A stretch of DNA of 10,655 nucleotides from Labilithrix luteola (GTDB taxonomy: Bacteria > Myxococcota_A > Polyangia > Polyangiales > Polyangiaceae): contig JAMFST010001028.1 of the NCBI GenBank assembly GCA_026225435.1, positions 1 through 10,655 of the forward strand, in the 5' to 3' direction. The notes below the pieces were generated by a model. The model searched no databases. It saw only the letters and a list, made by a program, of their open reading frames with translations, and was not told the DNA's origin. Numbering within the stretch: position 1 is the stretch's first letter; each line of letters opens with the position of its first letter. Position numbers and translations under genes: made by a program. Positions 6,356-10,655 of this stretch are shown here, in pieces.

Positions 6356-7921
6356 ATGACCGAGAGCGAGCAGCCGCACGGCGAGGTAGACGAAACGGCC
6401 GAGCTTGCCCCCGCTTCGACGCAGCCCGCCGTGGTCGCCGCGGCCGACGTGAAGGAGCCGACCGGCCCTTCCCGCTGGCTGCGCCCCGACTCGGATTCGC
6501 GCCGCCGGCTGGTGGCCCTCGGGCTCTACCTGCTCTGCGTGGCGATCTTCGCCGCCATCGCCGGCCCGAGCCGGCTCGCCGAGCACACCGCCTTCAACCA
6601 CTACGCCCACCTGGCCGACGCCTGGCTGCACGGCCGGCAGTGGATTGTCCACGGCGGTCCGGACTACGCCCAGGGGAACGACTTCGCCGAGTTCGCTGGA
6701 AAAACGTACATCAGCTTCCCGCCCTTCCCTGCCCTGCTCATGCTCCCGTTCGTGTGGCTGGCGGGGTCACCGGAGAACTTCCAGGACGGGCAGTTCGTGG
6801 TGTGGCTGGCCGGCATCGGTCCGGCGGTGCTCTTCCTCGTGCTGGAGAAGCTGCGGCGCACCGAGCGGTCGAAGCGCAGCGAGCAGGACAACGCGGTCTT
6901 CGCGATGATCTTCGCCTTCGGGACGGTGTACTTTTTTACCGCCGTCGAAGGCACGGTGTGGTTCGCCGCGCTGGTCGTCGGGGTCGGCGTGCAGGCGGTT
7001 TACCTGCTGCTGGCGATGGATGCCGAGCGGCCGCTGCTCGCCGGCCTCGCGCTCGGCTGCGCCTTCATGACCCGCCCGACCACCATCCTGCTCGGCGGGT
7101 ACTACGCGCTCGAGGCGTTCCGCGTGAGCGCGAGCGATCCGTTCGGCAGCGAGGCCGGCGAAGGCTCCTCCTTCCTCGATCGCGCCGTCGCCGCCTGGAA
7201 CAGCGTCGATCGCGCGGCGCTCGCCCGCCGCATCCTGCTCTTCGCCGCGCCGGTCGCCGCCACCTTGCTCATCGCCGCGACGATGAACCACGCGCGCTTC
7301 GGCACCTGGAATCCGAACGCCTTCGGCCACGAGTACCTCACCGTCCAGTGGCACGGCCGCATGGAGCGCTGGGGGCTGTTCGGCTGGCACTACCTGGCGA
7401 AGAACCTCGGTGTCTCGCTGACCATCCTGCCGTGGACGCCGCCGGCAGGGCAGTCGTGCTTCGACATGCCGGCCGCCGGCTTCGCCTCGGTGCTGACCAG
7501 CTTCGGCCGCTGCGTCCCCTTCAAGGTCAACGAGCACGGTCTCGCGCTCTGGTGGACCACGCCGCTCTACTTCTGGCTCTTCGCGCCGCGCGTGTTCGGC
7601 AGCGTGGGCGGGCGCCCTCTCGCCGTGCGCTGGCAGTACCTCGGCCTCGGCATCTTCGCCGCCATCATCGCGGCGATGGACCTGCTGTACCAGAACAGCG
7701 GCTGGCGCCAGTTCGGCTTCCGCTTCTCCAACGACTTCGCGCCGGTGCTCTTCGTCCTGCTCGCGCTCGGTGGGCGGAGCACCCGCAGCGGGTGGTTCGC
7801 GGTTGCCGCCGCGTGGGGCATCGCCTGGAATCTCTTCGGCGCCGCCACCTTCGACCGCACCGCCTACGATCATTTCTACTTCCGCGAAGGCACCCAGCAG
7901 ATCCTCTACCAGGCCGATTGA
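6356..7921 (+). CDS. Polytopic membrane protein, GT-C/glycosyltransferase-39-like
   Basis: From ATG 6356 the product has 521 residues (529 from the alternative ATG at 6332). A cytosolic, Pro/Ala/Glu-rich N-terminal tail of about 50 residues precedes roughly ten to twelve hydrophobic segments, for example at about 51-70, 146-165, 180-197, 199-221, 226-247, 291-310, 396-412, 427-445, 458-471 and 479-495. Features shared with bacterial GT-C-type enzymes, which transfer sugars from polyprenyl-phosphate donors, are NHYAHLADAWLHGR (81-94) after the first helix, the GKTYISFPPFPALLMLPF loop (115-132), FMTRPT (237-242) and GWRQFGFRFSNDFAPVLF (449-466). The acceptor and sugar cannot be told from sequence, and the catalytic acidic residue is not certain. 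Cell-envelope or lipid glycosylation is inferred. The PEBP lipoprotein gene starts five bases after its stop, so the two are probably co-transcribed. Confidence 0.8.
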   Translation: MTESEQPHGEVDETAELAPASTQPAVVAAADVKEPTGPSRWLRPDSDSRRRLVALGLYLLCVAIFAAIAGPSRLAEHTAFNHYAHLADAWLHGRQWIVHGGPDYAQGNDFAEFAGKTYISFPPFPALLMLPFVWLAGSPENFQDGQFVVWLAGIGPAVLFLVLEKLRRTERSKRSEQDNAVFAMIFAFGTVYFFTAVEGTVWFAALVVGVGVQAVYLLLAMDAERPLLAGLALGCAFMTRPTTILLGGYYALEAFRVSASDPFGSEAGEGSSFLDRAVAAWNSVDRAALARRILLFAAPVAATLLIAATMNHARFGTWNPNAFGHEYLTVQWHGRMERWGLFGWHYLAKNLGVSLTILPWTPPAGQSCFDMPAAGFASVLTSFGRCVPFKVNEHGLALWWTTPLYFWLFAPRVFGSVGGRPLAVRWQYLGLGIFAAIIAAMDLLYQNSGWRQFGFRFSNDFAPVLFVLLALGGRSTRSGWFAVAAAWGIAWNLFGAATFDRTAYDHFYFREGTQQILYQAD

Positions 7922-7926
7922 GACCG

Positions 7927-8499
7927 ATGAAGACCACGACGATTGCGCTGCTTGCCCTCGGATTTCTCGGCGCGTGCGCCGAGCCGGTGGCTCCCCCTTC
8001 CTCTCCGGCCGGCGTGGTCGTCGCCCACCTCACGGTGACGAGCGCCAACTTCGCCCCCGGCTCGGCGATGCCCATCGACCAGAGCTGCGACGGGAAGAAC
8101 GCCTCGCCGGCGCTCACCTGGAGCGCGCCGCCCGAGGGGACCAAGTCGCTCGTGGTGGTGGTGGACGATCTCGATTCGTCGCCGCCCGAGTACACCCACT
8201 GGCTCGTCTACGATCTGCCTCCCGGGATGACCAAGCTGCCCGAGGGGTTCGAGCCGGTGGGCGGGCCGAACGCCGATCTCACCGGCGGCAACGCCAGCGT
8301 CGGGCTGAACGACTTCAAGAACACCCGCTACGACGGCCCCTGCCCGCCCAAGCAGGCGGTCCATCGCTACCGCTTCCGCGTGCTGGCGCTCGATGCAACG
8401 CTCGGTATCCCCACCGGCGCGGACCGCTCCACCCTCGACCGCGCCATGAACGGGCACGTCCTCGGCGAAGGAATCTTGAAGGGCGCCTTCGCCCACTGA
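7927..8499 (+). CDS. YbhB/YbcL-type PEBP family lipoprotein (Raf kinase inhibitor-like)
   Basis: The product is 190 residues. A lipoprotein signal peptide, MKTTTIALLALGFLGAC, ends at lipobox LGAC with lipidated Cys17; the mature protein begins C-A-E, and Ala at +2 does not suggest inner-membrane retention. The PEBP domain fills about 35-190: SANFAPGSAMPIDQSCDGKN, SPALTWSAPPEGTKSLVVVV, DDLDSSPPEYTHWLVYDLPP, then GPCPP (137-141) and HRYRFRVLALD (146-156). The Asp, His and Pro residues of the ligand pocket are present. PEBP proteins bind anionic groups such as phospholipid head groups; the bacterial role of the YbhB/YbcL branch is largely unknown. E. coli relatives are cytosolic or periplasmic; here the protein would be anchored to the envelope. 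It starts five bases after the membrane-protein stop with only a weak RBS, suggesting translational coupling, and a hairpin follows its stop. Confidence 0.94.
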   Translation: MKTTTIALLALGFLGACAEPVAPPSSPAGVVVAHLTVTSANFAPGSAMPIDQSCDGKNASPALTWSAPPEGTKSLVVVVDDLDSSPPEYTHWLVYDLPPGMTKLPEGFEPVGGPNADLTGGNASVGLNDFKNTRYDGPCPPKQAVHRYRFRVLALDATLGIPTGADRSTLDRAMNGHVLGEGILKGAFAH

Positions 8500-8500
8500 C

Positions 8501-8522
8501 CGCGGAGACAGCATCCTCCGCG
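8501..8522 (+). terminator. Strong hairpin immediately after the PEBP gene
   Basis: CGCGGAG (8501-8507) pairs perfectly with CTCCGCG (8516-8522) around the 8-base loop ACAGCATC. The stem starts two bases after the TGA stop. There is no T-run, so termination would be of the non-canonical kind, or the hairpin protects the 3' end of the mRNA. Confidence 0.45.
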
Positions 8523-8555
8523 CGCTCGGCCTCACCGATGCGGAGCTCGGCGGCC

Positions 8556-8568
8556 CGTCGCAGCGACG
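8556..8568. repeat. Small hairpin in the convergent gap
   Basis: CGTCG (8556-8560) pairs with CGACG (8564-8568) around CAG. On the plus strand it is followed by CTTTGCT, which could make it a weak terminator. It is the second of three hairpins between the convergent PEBP and PIN-PhoH genes. Confidence 0.3.
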
Positions 8569-8575
8569 CTTTGCT

Positions 8576-8612
8576 CGTGCCGCCCAGGGGAGCAACAGCC
8601 CCGAGCGGCACG
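8576..8612. terminator. Two-part hairpin, possible terminator of the convergent gap
   Basis: An outer 8-bp perfect stem (CGTGCCGC at 8576-8583 with GCGGCACG at 8605-8612) encloses an inner GGGG (8587-8590)/CCCC (8599-8602) stem with an 8-base loop. It is the most stable structure in the gap and lies 48 bases past the stop of the minus-strand PIN-PhoH gene. There is no T-run on either side. A transcription stop in either direction is inferred from position only. Confidence 0.4.
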
Positions 8613-8659
8613 GTCATGAGTAATTCAGCCGAAGGTCATGCGCGAAACCGAAGTGCGGC

Positions 8660-9976
8660 TCAGAACAGGTTGGCGGCCAGCTCCGCGAGATCGCTGCGCT
8701 CGCCCTTCGACAGCACGATGTGCCCGGCGAGCTTCTCCCCGCGGAACTTGTCGGCGGTGATCGTCAGGCCGTTGGACGCGCTGTCGACGTACGGGTTGTC
8801 GATCTGCCCCGGGTCGCCGGTGAGCACGATCTTCGTCCCCTCGCCCGAGCGGGTGATGATCGTCTTCACCTCGTGCGGCGTGAGGTTCTGCGCCTCGTCG
8901 ACGATCATGTACTGCGCCGGCAGGCTGTGCCCGCGGATGTACGTGAGCGGCTCGACCTGCAGCTGCCCCGACTCGAGCAGCTCGGCGTAGGCGCGCGGCC
9001 CCTTGCGAGCCCCGCTCGAGTAGAGGAACTCGAGGTTGTCGAAGATGGGCTGCATCCAGGGGTTCAGCTTCTCGTCGACGTCGCCGGGGAGGAAGCCGAT
9101 GTCCTTGCCGAGCGGCATGACCGGACGCGACACGAGCATGCGGGTGTACGCGCCCTCCTCGAGGGTGCGCTTCAAGCCGGCGGCGAGCGCGAGGAGCGTC
9201 TTGCCGGTGCCCGCCTTGCCCACCAGCGTGACCAGGCGGATCGACTCGTCGAGGAGGAGATCGATGGCGAAGCTCTGCTCCTTGTTGCGCGGGCGCACGC
9301 CCATGATGCCTTCGCGCGGCGTCTTGAGCGCGACGACCTCCTTCTTGACCGCGTCGTAGCGCCCGAGCGCGGTGTGCGTCGGGTTCCCCTTGTCGCGCAG
9401 GAGGACCGAGAGGTTGGCGTAGAGGCTGCCGCTGTCGACCGGCAGGCGCCCCTCGTGAAAGAAGACGTCGACCTGCCCCTCCTTCACCTCGACCTCGTGG
9501 ATCCCGGTGTGCAGCGAGTCCACCTCGACCCGCTGGTTCTCGTAGTTCTCCGCGACCATCCCCAGCGCATCGGCGCGGATGCGGAGGTTGGTGTCCATGG
9601 TGACGAAGACCGTCGGGCGGCCGCCGTCGTTCTCGCGCACGTCGAAGGCGGTCTGCAGGATGGCCGCGTCCATCGCGGTCTTGTCGAGCGCGCTCTCGAG
9701 CACCGGCTTGACCGCCGGCACCGCGACCCGGAGCATGCCACCCGACTTGAGGAGCACGCCGCGCGAGAGCGAGCCGCCGGTCTCGCGGAGCTCGTCGAGG
9801 TTGCGCGCGATCTGGCGAGCGTTGCGGCCGCGCTCCGAGCCCTCGCGCTTGAACTGGTCGACCTCCTCGATGCAGTAGATCGGGATGATGACGTTGTTCT
9901 CCTCGAAGCGGAAGATGGCCTGCGGGTCGTGGAGGAGGACGTTGGTGTCGAGAACGTAGTTCTTCTTGGTCGTCAT
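8660..9976 (-). CDS. PIN domain-PhoH family ATPase (YlaK/PhoH2 type)
   Basis: The product is 438 residues from ATG 9976. The N-terminal PIN domain (about 5-145) has VLDTNVLLHDP with metal-binding Asp10, the acidic cluster EEVD (37-40), ERGRNARQIARNL and TMDTNLRIRADALGM (127-140), so its nuclease residues look intact. The PhoH ATPase domain (about 225-438) has Walker A GKAGTGKT (253-260), the conserved SRPVMPLGKDIGFLPGDVDE (283-302), Walker B MIVDEAQN (357-364) and TGDPGQID (386-393). Relatives in Bacillus (YlaK) and mycobacteria (PhoH2) are described as ATP-dependent RNA helicase/ribonucleases; activity on RNA is inferred here. The reading frame extends upstream to 10195, but the extra 73 residues are Arg/Ser-rich and non-homologous; the PIN core begins right after MTTKKNY, so 9976 is chosen although no clear RBS is seen. 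It diverges from the gene at 10092. Confidence 0.95.
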   Translation of the reverse strand: MTTKKNYVLDTNVLLHDPQAIFRFEENNVIIPIYCIEEVDQFKREGSERGRNARQIARNLDELRETGGSLSRGVLLKSGGMLRVAVPAVKPVLESALDKTAMDAAILQTAFDVRENDGGRPTVFVTMDTNLRIRADALGMVAENYENQRVEVDSLHTGIHEVEVKEGQVDVFFHEGRLPVDSGSLYANLSVLLRDKGNPTHTALGRYDAVKKEVVALKTPREGIMGVRPRNKEQSFAIDLLLDESIRLVTLVGKAGTGKTLLALAAGLKRTLEEGAYTRMLVSRPVMPLGKDIGFLPGDVDEKLNPWMQPIFDNLEFLYSSGARKGPRAYAELLESGQLQVEPLTYIRGHSLPAQYMIVDEAQNLTPHEVKTIITRSGEGTKIVLTGDPGQIDNPYVDSASNGLTITADKFRGEKLAGHIVLSKGERSDLAELAANLF

Positions 9977-9988
9977 CGTGGATCTGGG

Positions 9989-10017
9989 ATGTGAACGCCC
10001 GCGCCGGCGAATCGCAA
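9989..10017 (-). promoter_or_regulatory. Weak candidate promoter for the PIN-PhoH gene
   Basis: On the minus strand TTGCGA (10012-10017) and TCACAT (9989-9994) are 17 bases apart, in the 115-base divergent gap. The hexamers match consensus at four and three of six positions, so only the spacing and location argue for it. The rest of the gap holds nothing recognisable apart from a purine-rich run, GGAAAAGGGGGAAAA, at 10021-10035. Confidence 0.2.
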
Positions 10018-10091
10018 GTCGGAAAAGGGGGAAAACCACGCATTGGACGCGCTGGCGCTCGGCCGGCTTGCCCTGCACGCCGTTACGGGAC

Positions 10092-10655
10092 ATGACTCGC
10101 CGGATGGACGCGCTCGCGAAGGCGCTCGGACGGGCCGCCGACCGTGTCCGCTTGCTCGGCCGGCTCACCGCGGGCAACGCCGCCAGCGAGCGCACGCGGC
10201 TCCTGGTGGCGCTCGAGCGCGGCGCGCCGACCTTGCCGGAGTGGACCCGGGTCGAGCATGGGCAGCTGCCCGATGGAGCCGCCTTCGCGGCGCTGGCGAG
10301 CGCCTTCGAGAGCGAATCGCCCGGTCCGCTGGGGGCGCTCTACGCCGAGCGCGCGCGCGAGCTGGAGCTCGAGGTGGCGATGGTGGTGGCGCGAGGCACG
10401 GACGAGTTCTCGCGGTTGGCCGGGCGGCGCCATCCGCATCGCGGAGCCCTGAGCGACCGCGCCGACGCGCTCGCGCGGAGCTGGCTGGCGGGGGCCGAGG
10501 ACGGTTCCGAGGGGCCCGACGAAGCGGCCGACAGCGACGCGGACGCGCTCGTGCGCACCGACGATCCGCGCGATCCCTCGAGCCTCCTGTCGCGGATGCG
10601 CGCCGAGCTGTCCCGCGCCCGCCTCCCCTTCCGCGTCGTCGTGAGCCCCGACCTC
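10092..10655 (+). CDS. Partial gene, DUF1704/MATCAP-like putative metallopeptidase (N-terminal part)
   Basis: An open frame of 188 codons starts at ATG 10092 and is cut by the window end; no stop occurs. The translation has a start typical of the DUF1704 family: AADRVRLLGRLTAGNAASER (15-34), then GAPTLPEW (44-51), then a helix GALYAERARELELEVAMVVA with ARGTDEFSRLAG (100-111), matching the family pattern of a Leu/Glu helix followed by RGT..F. It continues RADALARSWLAG, an acidic spacer at 135-160, and SSLLSRMRAELSRARLPFRV at 163-182. FRVVVSPDL at the edge fits the strand before the HExxxH zinc site, which would lie downstream and cannot be checked here. DUF1704 proteins are putative zinc peptidases related to eukaryotic tubulin carboxypeptidases (MATCAP); bacterial substrates are unknown. 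ATG 10104 is an alternative start; neither has a clear RBS. Confidence 0.62.
   Translation, partial: MTRRMDALAKALGRAADRVRLLGRLTAGNAASERTRLLVALERGAPTLPEWTRVEHGQLPDGAAFAALASAFESESPGPLGALYAERARELELEVAMVVARGTDEFSRLAGRRHPHRGALSDRADALARSWLAGAEDGSEGPDEAADSDADALVRTDDPRDPSSLLSRMRAELSRARLPFRVVVSPDL

Noticed and set aside
6346..7926. N-terminal part of a 717-codon frame that continues into the PEBP gene
   Set aside because: Its first part is an Arg-rich off-frame reading of the membrane-protein gene. Only the part from ATG 7927, with a signal peptide and PEBP motifs, is real.
8480..8623. Open frame reading ...DSILRALGLTDAELGG... after the PEBP gene, suggesting a gene remnant
   Set aside because: It has no ATG, GTG or TTG start between the preceding stop at 8477-8479 and its TAA, and open frames of this length are common at this G+C content. 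A decayed fragment cannot be excluded but is not supported.
8720..9994. 424-codon plus-strand frame opposite the PIN-PhoH gene
   Set aside because: It is the antisense shadow of a clearly assigned gene, with a repetitive Val/Asp/Arg/Leu composition.
9977..10195. N-terminal extension of the PIN-PhoH protein to 511 residues
   Set aside because: The extra 73 residues are Arg/Ser-rich, have no family match and overlap the divergent gene at 10092. The PIN domain starts right after the ATG at 9976.

Overview
The window is G+C-rich throughout (about two thirds by eye, not counted) with a strong third-position G/C bias. Gene content and style suggest a member of the Myxococcota (former Deltaproteobacteria). 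The main clues are an FHA domain fused to a CpaF-type secretion ATPase homologue, a PIN-PhoH protein, a secreted PEBP lipoprotein and a long-linker membrane glycosyltransferase-like protein. This placement rests on sequence style and remembered families, not on a search.

Layout. Bases 2-3622 (+) are a housekeeping block: fabF (fatty acid elongation), nrdR (repressor of ribonucleotide reductase), ribD (riboflavin deaminase/reductase) and def (peptide deformylase). nrdR and ribD are one base apart and clearly co-transcribed. A hairpin with a T-run separates fabF from nrdR. Bases 3646-5754 (-) carry a 702-residue FHA protein that converges on def. Its C-terminal half has the CpaF/VirB11 fold outline, but the Walker A, Asp box, Walker B and His box are all replaced, so it looks like a pseudo-ATPase. 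A TTGACA/TACAAT promoter precedes it. Bases 5868-6068 (-) hold a small helical ORF of unknown function. A near-consensus sigma-54 site lies just upstream of it, and a 29-bp inverted repeat sits in the divergent gap.

Bases 6356-8499 (+) are a two-gene unit: a polytopic GT-C-like membrane protein, then a PEBP-family lipoprotein five bases downstream. A 160-base convergent gap with three hairpins follows. Bases 8660-9976 (-) encode a PIN-PhoH ATPase (YlaK/PhoH2 type). The right edge, 10092-10655 (+), is the N-terminal 188 codons of a gene that runs off the window and resembles the DUF1704 (MATCAP-like) metallopeptidase family.

No tRNA, rRNA, CRISPR array, insertion sequence or phage gene was seen. 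The most unusual item is the FHA/pseudo-ATPase fusion.
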